A DNA stretch of 64,000 nucleotides from Pseudonocardia broussonetiae (GTDB lineage: Bacteria; Actinomycetota; Actinomycetes; Mycobacteriales; Pseudonocardiaceae): NCBI RefSeq assembly GCF_013155125.1, contig NZ_CP053564.1, forward strand, positions 131,501 through 195,500, in the 5' to 3' direction. Below the pieces are notes generated by a model. That model did not search any database. It saw nothing but the letters and a program-made list of their open reading frames with translations, and was not told the origin of the DNA. Positions 35,140-44,463 of this stretch are shown here, one piece after another. The first letter of the stretch is position 1; the number at the start of each line of letters is the position of its first letter. The translations under genes and the position numbers were made by a program.

Positions 35140-37448
35140 ATGCAGGCAGAAAACGATTCCACCGTTCTACACCTCCAGGATAACACCGCCGCCGGGCCGT
35201 CCTACGAGCAGGAGCGCGACGCCGAGACGGCCGTGCTCCACCGGCTCCACGCGCTGCTCGCCGCGGAGACGGCGGCCGCCTCCGACCGCGCCCGCGGCGT
35301 CCTGGCCGAGCGCGCGGGCGGCGAGCTGAGCGCCCGCTGGGAGCGCGACGTGTCGGCGCACCGCTGGTCGGAGCGGGTGTCGGCGCTGCGCGCGGCCCGC
35401 TCGGGGCTGTGCTTCGGGCGGCTCGACCACACCGACGGGGCGACGAGCTACGTCGGGCGCACCGGGCTCACCGACCCGGACGGCACCGACGCGGACGGCG
35501 TCGACGGCACCGGCAGCGCGCAGGTCGACTGGCGCGCGCCCGCGGCCCGCCCGTTCTACTGCGCGACCCTGGCGACGCCGCTCGGGGTGGTCCGGCGCCG
35601 CCACTTCGAGATCGCCGGGACCGCACCCGCCGAACGGGTCGCCGACTTCCACGACGACGTCCTCGACAGCGGCGCCGACACCGGTTCCGCCTCCGACCCG
35701 GCACTGCTCGCCGCGCTCCGGGCGCCGCGCGGGTCGACCATGCGCGACATCGTCACCACGATCCAGGCCGAGCAGGACGAGATCATCCGGCTGCCGCTGC
35801 CGGGCGTCGTGGTGATCGAGGGCGGCCCGGGCACGGGCAAGACCGCGGTCGCGCTGCACCGCGTCGCCTACCTGCTCTACACCTACCGCGAGCGGCTCGC
35901 CCGCAGCGGCGTGCTCGTCGTCGGCCCGAGCGCGGGTTTCGTCTCCTACGTCGGGGGCGTGCTGCCCGCGCTGGGCGAGTCGGCGGTGGTGTTCACGACG
36001 CCCGGGCGGCTCGCGCACGGCGTCGTCGCCACCGCGCTCGACCCCGACGACGTGGCCCGCGCCAAGGGGTCGCTCGCGGTGCTGGAGGTCCTGCGCCGCG
36101 CCGTCGCCGACCGCCAGGAGCTGCCGGCGTCGCCGATCACGATCGATCTGGACGACGTCACCGTCGAGGTCGACCGCGCGACCGCGGCGCAGGCCCGCCG
36201 CCGGGCCCGCGACACCGGGGCGACCCACCACGCCGCCCGCGCGGCGTTCCGCGACGCGCTCGGCGCCCTGCTCGTCGCGCAGGGCGTCGAGCGGCTGGGG
36301 GCGGACCTGGAGGACCCGCCGGAGATCGCGGCGATCCTGCGGGAGCTGGGCGAGGAGGTCGGGCCGTCGGGGGCCGCGCAGGTGACCGAGGAGCTGCGCC
36401 GGGAGCTGCGCGACGACCTGCGCCGCGACCCCGGCTTCCACGACGCCGTCGAGCGGCTCTGGCCGGTGCTGACCCCGGAGCGGGTGCTCGACGACCTGCT
36501 CTCCTCGCCCGACCGGCTGGCCTCCGCGGGGGCCGGCCGCGGGCTGCTGCGGCCCGCGGGCGCGGCGTGGACGGTCGCCGACGCACCCCTGCTCGACGAG
36601 CTGGCCGAGCTGCTCGGCCCGCCACCGGCGCCGCCCGCGGCGAGCACCGAGGACGACGAGCGCGCCTACGCCGCCGAGGTGCTCGCCATCCTGGAGTCGG
36701 CCGACCGCAACCTCGCCGGCGAGGACCCCGACGAGCTGCGCCCCACCGACTTCGTCACGGCCGACGTCCTCGCGGCGCGGCAGGTGCCCGGGCGGCTCGC
36801 GGGCGTCGCCGAGCGCGCCGCGGGCGACCGCGAGTGGCGCTACGGGCACCTCGTCGTCGACGAGGCGCAGGAGCTCTCGGCGATGGACTGGCACGTCCTG
36901 CTGCGCCGCTGCCCGACGCGATCGGTCACCGCGGTGGGCGACCTCGCCCAGCGCAGCGCCCCCGCCGGGGCGCGCACCTGGGCCGACGTGCTCGCCCCGG
37001 TGCTCGGCGACCGCTGGGCCCGTCGGACGCTCACCGTCAACTACCGGACGCCCGCGGAGATCATGGCGCTGGCCGCCGGGGTGCTGGCGGAGTACGCGCC
37101 GGAGCACCGGCCGCCCGCGTCGGTGCGGGAGACCGGGGAGAATCCCTGGGAGCGGACGGTGCCCGTCGCCGACCTGGGTACGGCCGTCCGGACGGCCGTC
37201 GACGAGGAGGCTGCTCGGCTGGGGCGCGGGACGCTGGCCGTGATCGCCCCCGACCCGGCTGCGCTCCCCCCGCTGCCCGTGCCGGTGCACTCGCCCGTGT
37301 CGGCGAAGGGCCTCGAGTTCGACGTCGTCGTGCTCGTCGACCCGAGCGGATCCGGGCGCACCACCCGGCCGACCTCTACGTGTCGATCACCCGCGCCACC
37401 CGGCGGCTCGGGATCCTCCGGGTGGAGCAGCCCGGCAGCGGACGGTAG
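35140..37448 (+). pseudogene. HelD/UvrD-like superfamily 1 helicase, frameshifted near the C-terminus
   Basis: About 769 residues when repaired. Walker A is IEGGPGTGKTAVALHRVAYL, Walker B LVVDEAQELSAMDWHVLLRR, then VGDLAQRSAPAGARTW, LTVNYRTPAEIMALA and SAKGLEFDVVVLVDP. Motif VI (ADLYVSITRATRRLG) appears only after a frame change: one missing base after GTCGAC, at the CCC run 37341-37343, separates it. Adding a C gives LVDPERIRAHHPADLYVSIT and a stop at 37448; the unrepaired frame runs to 37533 with nonsense. HelD proteins release stalled RNA polymerase. Either an assembly indel or a recent loss of function. Confidence 0.85.
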
Positions 37449-37547
37449 CCGGAGCCGGGCACGGGGCTGCGCCGGGCGGGCGAGAGTTGGGGCCGCGGTG
37501 GGCGTCGGTTGCCCGTCCGTTGACCGTGCGTGAGCGAACCTGGACCC

Positions 37548-38792
37548 ATGACGGTCACCCGGCTCGCGCCCCGCCCGGCGACCCGTGGCGCCGCGCTGCC
37601 CCGCCTGATCGTGCTGCACCCCAACGACGGGTCGCTGACGATCGCGCGCGTCCTCGCCCGCCGCGGGGTCGCGGTGCACCTGCTGACGAGCCCGGCGTTC
37701 GCGCACGCGCTGCGGTCGCGGTGCGTCACGGGGACGGTGCTGCCCGACCCCGCCGTCGCGCCCGAGCGGTGGACGAGCGAGCTGCGCCGCCTCGCCGACG
37801 ACGGCGGCGGCGTCCTGCTCTCGGCCTCCGACGCGGCCACGACGTACCTGTCCGAGCACCGCGCCGCGATCCCCGCGGCGCTGCGCTCGTTCGAGTCCGC
37901 CGACGGCGCGCACCTCGGGTTGATGGACAAGCACCGCCTCTACGAGCTCGCCGCCGAGGCGGGCGTGCGGACACCGTGGATGCACCTCGTGTCCACCCGC
38001 GACGAGCTCGACGCCGTGCGCGGCGCGCTCACCTACCCCTGCATCCTCAAGGCCACGCTCGGCCACCTCGCGCGGGAGAAGGCCGGCTTCGGCACGACCC
38101 GGCTCGACTCGGAGGCGGAGCTGGAGGAGAAGGTGGGCATCCTGCTCGGCCTGGGGCTCGACGTCGTGCTGACCGAGCTCGTCCCCGGCCCGGAGACGGC
38201 GCTGGAGGGCTCGGTGCTGGTGCGGACGGCGTCCGGCGAGGTGGCGCTGCGCTACGGCCGCCGCAAGATCCGGCAGTGGCCCGTCGACTACGGGGTCGGC
38301 TCGATGCTGGAGTCGTTCGACGTCCCCGAGGCGCACGCCCACCACCTGCGCCTGCTGGAGCACACCGGGTTCGTCGGCATCGCCTCGTGCGAGATGAAGC
38401 GCCACGCCGTCACCGGCGAGCTGCACCTCATCGAGATCAACGTGCGGATCCCCGGCAACTTCGGGCTGTCGCAGGCCTGCGGCGCCGACGGGCCGTGGCG
38501 CCTCTACGCCTCGCTGGTCGGGCTGCCGCTGGACGCCCAGCCGCGCCCGGTGCCCGGCCGCAAGGTCTGGCTGCCCGAGGAGGACCTGCGGACCGTCCGC
38601 TTCCGCCTGCAGAACGGCCTGACCACCGTGCCCGAGGTGCTGGCGACGTTCCGCGGCGTCCGCGACGCCGGGGTGCTGTCGGTGCGCGACCCGCTCCCCG
38701 GCCTCACGTGGGCGGCCGAGCTCGCCACCCGCCGCCCCCGGCGCCTGGTCCGGGAGGCGCTGGCCCGCTCCTCGCGCCCGTGGCGGCGCTGA
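37548..38792 (+). CDS. ATP-grasp domain protein (carboxylate-amine ligase-like)
   Basis: 414 residues. The N-terminal lobe begins RLIVLHPNDGSLTIARVLAR. The ATP-grasp core has SADGAHLGLMDKHRLYELAA, TYPCILKATLGHLAREK with the ATP-contacting Lys, VLTELVPGPETALEGSVLV, and the magnesium motif HLIEINVRIPGNFGLSQAC. Typical of D-aspartate-ligase/carbamoyl-phosphate-like carboligases that join an acid to an amine through an acyl phosphate; substrates unknown. ATG 37548 is chosen over GTG 37530. It lies between the helicase and the histidine kinase. Confidence 0.8.
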   Translation: MTVTRLAPRPATRGAALPRLIVLHPNDGSLTIARVLARRGVAVHLLTSPAFAHALRSRCVTGTVLPDPAVAPERWTSELRRLADDGGGVLLSASDAATTYLSEHRAAIPAALRSFESADGAHLGLMDKHRLYELAAEAGVRTPWMHLVSTRDELDAVRGALTYPCILKATLGHLAREKAGFGTTRLDSEAELEEKVGILLGLGLDVVLTELVPGPETALEGSVLVRTASGEVALRYGRRKIRQWPVDYGVGSMLESFDVPEAHAHHLRLLEHTGFVGIASCEMKRHAVTGELHLIEINVRIPGNFGLSQACGADGPWRLYASLVGLPLDAQPRPVPGRKVWLPEEDLRTVRFRLQNGLTTVPEVLATFRGVRDAGVLSVRDPLPGLTWAAELATRRPRRLVREALARSSRPWRR

Positions 38793-38806
38793 CCCATCAT
38801 GGGTCG

Positions 38807-40108
38807 ATGCGACACCGGATCGTCGGGCTGGCGGTCGTCGCCGCGCTCCTGACCATCGCCCTGTTCGGCGGCCCCCTGGCCGCGGTGATGGCGATGTACA
38901 TGCTGAACGCCGAGCACTCCGAGCTCGACAAGGCCACCGACACCCTCGCCCTGTCCCTCACCGCGGAGTTCGCCCGCGGGGAGCCGCCCGCCGCGCTGCC
39001 CCCCGTCGACGGCGTCACCTTCACCCTCTACGACGCCGTCGGCGCGCGGCTCGTCGGCGACGGGCCGGCCGTCGCGGACGGGCCCGTCGGGGACGTGCTG
39101 GCGGGCGAGGGCATCGTCGACGGCGACGGCGCCGGGGTCTTCCTCGTCGTCGTGCCGCTCTACGACGGCGACCGCGTCGTCGGCGCGCTGCGCGGCGCGG
39201 CCCCCCAGGCGCCGACCTACCTGCGGATCGCGCTCGCGCTCGCGCTGATGGCGGCGGGCGGGCTCGTCGCCGTCGGCGCGGTCTGGCTGGTGTCGCGGCG
39301 CCTGGCCGCCCGCCTCGCGCGCCCGCTGGAGGACCTGGCCGCCGCCGCGCGCACCGTCGGCGCGGGCGACTTCACCGCCTCCGCGCCGACCTCGCGGATC
39401 CCGGAGATCGACGAGGTGGGCACCGCCCTCAACGGGGCCGCCGCCCGGATCGGCGGGCTCGTGGCCCGCGAGCGCGCGTTCTCCGCCGACGCCTCCCACC
39501 AGCTGCGCACCCCCCTGGCCGGGCTGCGGCTCGGGCTCGAGGCCGCGCTGGACACGCCGGGGCAGAACCTGCACACCGTCGTCGTCACCGCGATGGCCGG
39601 GGCCGACCGCCTCGAGCGCACCATCGACGACCTGCTCTCCCTCACCCGCGACACCGACCGCCCCGGCGAGGCCCTCGACCTCGGCGCCCTGCTCGACGGC
39701 GTGCGTCGCGAGTGGACCGGTCCGCTCGCCGCCGCCGGCCGCAGCCTGTTGGTCACCGTGCCCGCCGACCCGCCGGTCGCCGCCGCCTCCACCGCCGCGC
39801 TGCGCCAGGTGCTCGGCGTCCTGCTCGACAACGCGGTGCGCCACGGCGGCGGCGCGGTCACCGTGACCGTCCGCGACGCGGGTGACGCGCTGGCCGTCGA
39901 CGTCACCGACGGGGGCCCGGGCGTCACCGGGTCGGAGCAGGAGCTGTTCACCCGGCGCTCCGAGGCGGCCGACGGCCACGGCATCGGGCTGGCCCTGGCC
40001 CGCAGCCTCGCCGAGGCCGAGGGCGGGCGCCTGCTGCTCGCCGGACGCCGCCCCGCGCGGTTCAGCGTGCTGGTGCCGCTCGCACCGGTCCCCGCCCGCA
40101 CGCCGTGA
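38807..40108 (+). CDS. Two-component sensor histidine kinase
   Basis: 433 residues. Two membrane spans (about residues 5-30 and 135-162) border an extracytoplasmic segment of about 105 residues. A HAMP domain follows (RRLAARLARPLEDLAAAART), then the H-box FSADASHQLRTPLAGLRLGL, VLGVLLDNAVRHGG (N-box), DVTDGGPGVTG (G1) and GHGIGLALARSLAEAEGG (G2). Probably phosphorylates the OmpR-type regulator at 34419. ATG 38807; CATCAT 6 nt upstream could be a -10. Confidence 0.9.
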   Translation: MRHRIVGLAVVAALLTIALFGGPLAAVMAMYMLNAEHSELDKATDTLALSLTAEFARGEPPAALPPVDGVTFTLYDAVGARLVGDGPAVADGPVGDVLAGEGIVDGDGAGVFLVVVPLYDGDRVVGALRGAAPQAPTYLRIALALALMAAGGLVAVGAVWLVSRRLAARLARPLEDLAAAARTVGAGDFTASAPTSRIPEIDEVGTALNGAAARIGGLVARERAFSADASHQLRTPLAGLRLGLEAALDTPGQNLHTVVVTAMAGADRLERTIDDLLSLTRDTDRPGEALDLGALLDGVRREWTGPLAAAGRSLLVTVPADPPVAAASTAALRQVLGVLLDNAVRHGGGAVTVTVRDAGDALAVDVTDGGPGVTGSEQELFTRRSEAADGHGIGLALARSLAEAEGGRLLLAGRRPARFSVLVPLAPVPARTP

Positions 40109-40119
40109 GGGGCGTCGGT

Positions 40120-40125
40120 TATTGT
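40120..40125 (+). promoter_or_regulatory. -10 element of tRNA-Leu
   Basis: TATTGT, 31 nt before the mature tRNA 5' end, in an otherwise GC-rich spacer after the kinase gene. Confidence 0.5.
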
Positions 40126-40156
40126 CTTCCCCAGTGCGCGGCCCCGGCCGCGAACG

Positions 40157-40241
40157 GTCCGAGTGGCGGAATGGCAGACGCGCTAGCTTGAGGTGCTAGT
40201 GCCCTTCAACGGGCGTGGGGGTTCAAGTCCCCCCTCGGACA
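40157..40241 (+). tRNA. tRNA-Leu (GAG)
   Basis: 85 nt. The acceptor stem GTCCGAG pairs with CTCGGAC, followed by discriminator A as required for leucine. The anticodon stem CTAGC/GCTAG encloses TTGAGGT, giving anticodon GAG for CUC/CUU codons. The long variable arm (TGCCCTTCAACGGGCG) marks a class II tRNA, and GTTCAAGTC is the T loop. CCA is not encoded. Confidence 0.97.
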
Positions 40242-40300
40242 CCCACACAGATGTGCCCCACCGGGATCCCCGGGCGCGACGGTCCCCCTAGGATCCGCCC

Positions 40301-41119
40301 GTGCCCGCTGCGCAGTCGCCGACCACCCGTGCCCGCGACCTCGACCGCAGCGCCGTCTGCGCGGTGCTCGACACCGCGTACGCCGACGGTCAGCTCGACA
40401 AGATCGAGCACGGGGCCCGCACGACCGCGGCGATGGCCGCGAAGACGCTCGGGGAGCTGCGGGCGCTGGCCGACGACCTGCAGGTCGAGCAGGCGCTGCC
40501 GCCGCTGCGCACCCCGCGTCCGCCCGGGTCGCCCTCACGCCGGCGGCGGATCACGACCGGGCTGGTGGCGAGCCTGCTGTTCCTCGGCGCCGGCTTCGGG
40601 ATCGGGTACGCGAGCGGGACCTCGGGCTCCCCGACCGCGGGGGCCGGCGACGACGTGGCGCCGGTGGTGGTCGGGCTGCAGGGCCTGCACAGCCGCGACG
40701 GGTTCGCCGCGCTGGTCGCCGCCGTCGGGAGCCGGTTCGGGTCCGCGATGGTCGCCGAGGCCGTGGTCTACCCCGAGTACGCCGTCATCACGATGCCCGC
40801 CCCCGGCGCGCCGGGACGCGCGCAGTCCTTCCTGTACCGGGGCGGCTTCGACGAGCCGTCCAACGCCGGCACCCGCACCGCGTCCGACCCGCTCGTCGAC
40901 CTGGCTGCGGTGCGGGTCGACGCGATCCTCGGGCTGGTGGCGGGCGCCGGCGAGAGCCTCGCCGTGGCCGACCCCACCAGCCGCTACCTGATCATCGGCC
41001 AGAACGGCGGCAGCCCGTACGTCAGCGTCTACGCGTCGAACGAGTTCAACGAGTCCGGCTACGTGCGGGCCGGGCTCGACGGCACCGTCACGGCGGTCCA
41101 CCCCTACGAGGCGGGCTGA
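40301..41119 (+). CDS. DUF1707 domain membrane protein
   Basis: 272 residues. The N-terminal DUF1707 domain (residues about 10-62: ARDLDRSAVCAVLDTAYADG, then LDKIEHGARTTAAMAAKTLG) is found in many actinobacterial proteins. A single membrane span (about 84-102, TTGLVASLLFLGAGFGIGYA) leads to an extracytoplasmic C-terminal domain of about 165 residues with no motif I recognise. TAGGAT (40289-40294) is 6 nt before GTG: leaderless. Function unknown. Confidence 0.8.
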   Translation: MPAAQSPTTRARDLDRSAVCAVLDTAYADGQLDKIEHGARTTAAMAAKTLGELRALADDLQVEQALPPLRTPRPPGSPSRRRRITTGLVASLLFLGAGFGIGYASGTSGSPTAGAGDDVAPVVVGLQGLHSRDGFAALVAAVGSRFGSAMVAEAVVYPEYAVITMPAPGAPGRAQSFLYRGGFDEPSNAGTRTASDPLVDLAAVRVDAILGLVAGAGESLAVADPTSRYLIIGQNGGSPYVSVYASNEFNESGYVRAGLDGTVTAVHPYEAG

Positions 41120-41123
41120 CCGC

Positions 41124-41588
41124 TCACAGCGGCACCACCAGGCGCGCCTTCCCCTGCTCGGCCGCGTAGCCCAGCGTGTACCAGGTGCCGCCGCCGCTCG
41201 ACTCGTCGCCGCGCGGGAAGCCGATGACCAGCCCCGCGTGGTCGACCATCCACCGGTTGCGGGCGTGGTAGGCCGCCTTGCCGAGCAGGGTGGCCCCCAT
41301 CTCGACGACGTCGGCGAGGCGGTCCTCGCCGCGCAGGCGGTCGATGACCTCGATCGAGCCCGCCGGCTGGTCGACGATCCGGCACGGCACCACGACGGTC
41401 AGCGCGGCCGTCGTGCCCGCCGCCAGCCACTGCAGGGCCGCGGTGTCCACACCGGATGCGCCGCCGACGTAGAAGTGGGCCGAGGCGTCGGCGAAGGGGC
41501 GGAGGTAGGCCTCGAAGGCGTCCGCCAGGCCGTCGACGGGGGCGTCGCCGATGCTGCGGGTGCCGGTGATCGCCACGCTGCGTTCCAC
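41124..41588 (-). CDS. SLOG/DprA-like nucleotide-binding fold protein
   Basis: 154 residues. SVAITGTRSIGDAPVDGLAD, FYVGGASGVDTAALQWLAAG and HARNRWMVDHAGLVIGFPRG with a Gly-rich SSGGGTWYTLGYAAEQGKA match the Rossmann-like SLOG fold of DprA and related proteins that bind nucleotides or nucleic acids. It is too short for DprA and lacks its winged helix. GTG at 41588 has GAGGAG upstream. Its stop is 4 nt from the stop of the convergent DUF1707 gene. Specific function unknown. Confidence 0.72.
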   Translation of the reverse strand: MERSVAITGTRSIGDAPVDGLADAFEAYLRPFADASAHFYVGGASGVDTAALQWLAAGTTAALTVVVPCRIVDQPAGSIEVIDRLRGEDRLADVVEMGATLLGKAAYHARNRWMVDHAGLVIGFPRGDESSGGGTWYTLGYAAEQGKARLVVPL

Positions 41589-41650
41589 TCGGGCTAGCTC
41601 CTCGGGTCGGGGGGTATCTCGCCGCCCGAACGTACCGCCCCCCGGACGTC

Positions 41651-41697
41651 AGGAAAGCCACGTTCCTGCAACCCGGTTGCGTGAACGTGGCTTTCCT
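41651..41697. repeat. Palindromic repeat, class A copy 2
   Basis: 15-bp perfect arms AGGAAAGCCACGTTC (41651-41665) and 41683-41697, with a 17-nt centre containing its own 5-bp stem CAACC-C-GGTTG. Lies after the MFS stop (minus strand). Identical to the copy at 43017, and the similarity continues to the neighbouring stop codon. Confidence 0.92.
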
Positions 41698-41716
41698 GCA
41701 ACTCCGCGGAGGGCCG

Positions 41717-42967
41717 TCAGGCCGGCACCGTCCGCCGCAGCAGGCGGCACGCCGCCACCCCCGCCGCGAGCAGGGCCGTGCCCCCCGCCACCACGAACGC
41801 CCACGGCACGCCCGCCACGTCGCAGACCCAGCCCAGCAGCGGGGCGCCGATCGGGGTCGTGCCGAGGAACAGCAGGCCGTGCAGGGCCATGACCCGGCCC
41901 TGCACCTCGGGCGCGCTGTGCAGCCGGAGCAGGCTGCGGGCCAGGGTGTTGAACAGGATGTTGGCGACGCCGACCAGGAACAGCGCCGCCAGCGCGACGG
42001 TCAGCTGCCCGGCCAGGGCCGCCACCAGGTTCACCGCGGCGAACACCACCGTCCACGCGAGCAGGCCGCGGCCCGTCACCCGCTCGCTCGACGCGGCCCC
42101 GAACGCACCGAGCACGGCACCCAGCCCCATGGCGGCCGTCAGCCAGCCGTAGGTGGACGCGTCGCCGCCGAGCACGTCGGTCGCCATCACCGGCAGGACC
42201 ACCCGGAAGTTCTGGCCGAAGACCCCGACCACGGCCACCAGGAACAGGGCGGCGCGCAGCTCGCGGTGCCGCCACGCGTAGCGCAGTCCCTCACGCGCCT
42301 GGCCGGGGCCGCGGGCGACGCGGGTGGTGCGGTGCAACGCCGTGCGGTCGATCCGGAGCAGCCCGACGAGCACGGCGACGAACGAGACGGCGTTGACGGC
42401 GAAGGCCGGCCCGGCGCCCGCCGCCGCGATGAGGAGGCCGGCGACCGCGGGGCCGATGAGGCGCCCGGAGTTGTGGACCGTGGAGTTGAGGGCCTGCGCG
42501 TTGACGTAGTCCGCGGGCGGCACGAGGTCGGTGATGAACGCCTGGCGCGCCGGGCCGTCGACGACGGTGACCAGCCCCAGCAGCGCGGCCATGACGAACA
42601 CGAGCGTGATCGAGGTGGCGCCGAGCAGCGTCGTGACCGCCAGGACCGCGGCCAGCACCCCGCTCGCGACCTGGGTGCCGACGATGAGCTTCCACCGGTC
42701 GAACCGGTCGGCCAGCACGCCGCCCCACATGCCGAGCAGCAGCACCGGCAGGAACTGCAGCGCGGTGGCCGTGCCGATGGCGACGGGGCTGCCGGTGAGC
42801 TCCAGGACCAGCCAGTCCTGCGCGATGCGCTGCATCCAGGTGCCGATGATGCTCACGGCGTGCCCGGCCATGAAGCGGCGGTAGTTGGGGTGCTCGAGCG
42901 ACCGGAGGGTCCGGGCGAGGAACCGCGGGCGCGGCGGGGCGGGCTCCGGCACCTCGCCATCGCTCAT
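41717..42967 (-). CDS. MFS transporter (DHA3/EntS-like)
   Basis: 416 residues with twelve predicted spans. NYRRFMAGHAVSIIGTWMQR, IAQDWLVLELTGSP, GMWGGVLADRFDRWKLIVGT (loop 2-3 motif) and VDGPARQAFITDLVPP are characteristic of the DHA3 group of major-facilitator exporters. Probable drug, siderophore or metabolite efflux; substrate unknown. Minus-strand TATCGT (42975-42980) is 7 nt before the ATG: leaderless. The gene is bracketed by two identical palindromic repeats about 1.37 kb apart, so it may have moved as a unit or the repeats serve as terminators. Confidence 0.87.
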   Translation of the reverse strand: MSDGEVPEPAPPRPRFLARTLRSLEHPNYRRFMAGHAVSIIGTWMQRIAQDWLVLELTGSPVAIGTATALQFLPVLLLGMWGGVLADRFDRWKLIVGTQVASGVLAAVLAVTTLLGATSITLVFVMAALLGLVTVVDGPARQAFITDLVPPADYVNAQALNSTVHNSGRLIGPAVAGLLIAAAGAGPAFAVNAVSFVAVLVGLLRIDRTALHRTTRVARGPGQAREGLRYAWRHRELRAALFLVAVVGVFGQNFRVVLPVMATDVLGGDASTYGWLTAAMGLGAVLGAFGAASSERVTGRGLLAWTVVFAAVNLVAALAGQLTVALAALFLVGVANILFNTLARSLLRLHSAPEVQGRVMALHGLLFLGTTPIGAPLLGWVCDVAGVPWAFVVAGGTALLAAGVAACRLLRRTVPA

Positions 42968-43016
42968 CGGTCCGACGATAATCCGACGGCAGCGAGCTCC
43001 CCCGTCGTCGCATCGC

Positions 43017-43063
43017 AGGAAAGCCACGTTCCTGCAACCCGGTTGCGTGAACGTGGCTTTCCT
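43017..43063. repeat. Palindromic repeat, class A copy 3
   Basis: Arms 43017-43031 and 43049-43063, identical in sequence and orientation to 41651-41697 including the centre. Located between the thiolase stop and the MFS promoter. Confidence 0.92.
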
Positions 43064-43082
43064 GCAAGTCCGAGGAGGGCCG

Positions 43083-44291
43083 TCAGATCCGCTCGATGAT
43101 CGTGGCGTTCGCGGTGCCACCGGCCTCGCACATGGTCTGCAGGCCGTAGCGCCCGCCCGTGCGCTCCAGCACCCCGAGCAGGGTGGTGGTCAGGCGCGCC
43201 CCGCTGGCCCCGAGCGGGTGCCCGATGGCGATCGCGCCGCCGTCGACGTTGACCTTCGCCGGGTCGGCGCCGGTCTCGGCCAGCCAGCTCAGCACGACCG
43301 AGGAGAAGGCCTCGTTGACCTCGAACGCGTCGATGTCGTCGATCGTCAGGCCCGCGCGGGCCAGGGCCTTCGCGGTGGCCGGGATGATGCCGGTCAGCAT
43401 GAACACCGGGTCGTCGCCGACGACCGTGGTGGTGTGGATGCGGGCGCGCGGGCGCCAGCCCCGCCGCTCCGCGATCTCCGAGGTCGTGACGACGAGCGCC
43501 GCGGAGCCGTCGTTGATCGGGCTGGAGTTGCCCGCGGTGACCTTCCAGTCGAGGTCGCCGAACCGCTCGGTCCAGCGCTCGTCGGCGAAGGCCGGCTTGA
43601 GCCCGGCGAGGATCTCGGGGGTCGTGGACGGGCGGACGGTCTCATCGCGCTCGAGCCGGGTGACCGAGCCGTCGGCGTGCGTCACGTCGAGCGGCGCGAC
43701 CTGGCCGGCGAAGTGGCCCTGCTCCCACGCCCGCGCCGCGCGGCGGTGGCTCTGCGCGGCGAACTCGTCGAGCTGCTCCCGGGAGAGGTCCCACTTCCGC
43801 GCGATCAGCTCGGCGCTGACGCCCTGCGGGATCAGCCCGCCCTCGTAGAGCCGCGCGATCGACGGGCCGTGGACGTCGGCGCGGACGCCGTCGACGACCG
43901 CGGAGCTGCCGATCGGCACGTGGCTCATCGACTCGACGCCCGAGGCGACGACGATGTCGTAGGCGCCCGCGAGCACGCCCTGCGCCGCGAAGGACAGCGC
44001 CTGCTGGCTGCTGCCGCACTGCCGGTCGACGGTCGTGGCCGGCACCGACTCCGGGAAGCCTGCGGCGAGCGCCGCGAAGCGGGTGGTGTTGCCGCTCTGC
44101 TCGCCGACCTGGCCGACCGCGCCGCCGATGACGTCGTCGATCTCGGCCGGGTCGAGGCCGGGCAGCCGGCCGACCGCGCTGCGCAGCGCGTGGGCGTGCA
44201 GCTCGACGGGGTGGACGTCGGCGTAGGCCCCGCCGGCCCGTCCCTTGCCGACCGGGGTCCGGACGGCCTCCACGATCACCGCGTCCCGCAT
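43083..44291 (-). CDS. Acetyl-CoA C-acetyltransferase (thiolase)
   Basis: 402 residues. VIVEAVRTPVGKGRAGGAYA start; the nucleophilic Cys is in TVDRQCGSSQQALSFAAQGV. VNEAFSSVVLSW, GGAIAIGHPLGASGARLTTT (catalytic His) and QTMCEAGGTANATIIE (proton-shuttling Cys) complete the active site. Degradative or steroid/lipid thiolase family. ATG 44291 has a strong GAGGAGG site; an upstream in-frame start adds only six residues. No other beta-oxidation gene is adjacent. A weak dyad GCAAC (44321)/GTTGC (44335) lies in the promoter region. Confidence 0.92.
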   Translation of the reverse strand: MRDAVIVEAVRTPVGKGRAGGAYADVHPVELHAHALRSAVGRLPGLDPAEIDDVIGGAVGQVGEQSGNTTRFAALAAGFPESVPATTVDRQCGSSQQALSFAAQGVLAGAYDIVVASGVESMSHVPIGSSAVVDGVRADVHGPSIARLYEGGLIPQGVSAELIARKWDLSREQLDEFAAQSHRRAARAWEQGHFAGQVAPLDVTHADGSVTRLERDETVRPSTTPEILAGLKPAFADERWTERFGDLDWKVTAGNSSPINDGSAALVVTTSEIAERRGWRPRARIHTTTVVGDDPVFMLTGIIPATAKALARAGLTIDDIDAFEVNEAFSSVVLSWLAETGADPAKVNVDGGAIAIGHPLGASGARLTTTLLGVLERTGGRYGLQTMCEAGGTANATIIERI

Positions 44292-44396
44292 GGTGCCTCC
44301 TCGCATCACAGTTGTTCAGTGCAACCCAGTCTGCGTTGCGTTCGGAAACTGAGCAAGGGGCGATGGCGCGCGTCACGTCCGCGCGCCGGGGGGCGC

Positions 44397-44421
44397 GTGT
44401 GGGCCAGGGGCAGAGGGGTAC
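44397..44421 (+). promoter_or_regulatory. Stress-sigma-type promoter of the DUF4383 gene
   Basis: GTGT (44397-44400), 15 nt, GGGTAC (44416-44421): close to the GTTT-N15-GGGTA consensus of the SigF/SigB class of actinobacteria. The ATG is 43 nt downstream. Confidence 0.5.
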
Positions 44422-44463
44422 CTCGCGTCCACTGTGCAGTTCCCGTCGTCGAAAGGCGGACCG

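Noticed and set aside
41651..43063. Insertion sequence around the MFS gene
   Set aside because: The flanking repeats are short palindromes in direct orientation with no transposase gene, and the cargo is a complete transporter with its own promoter.
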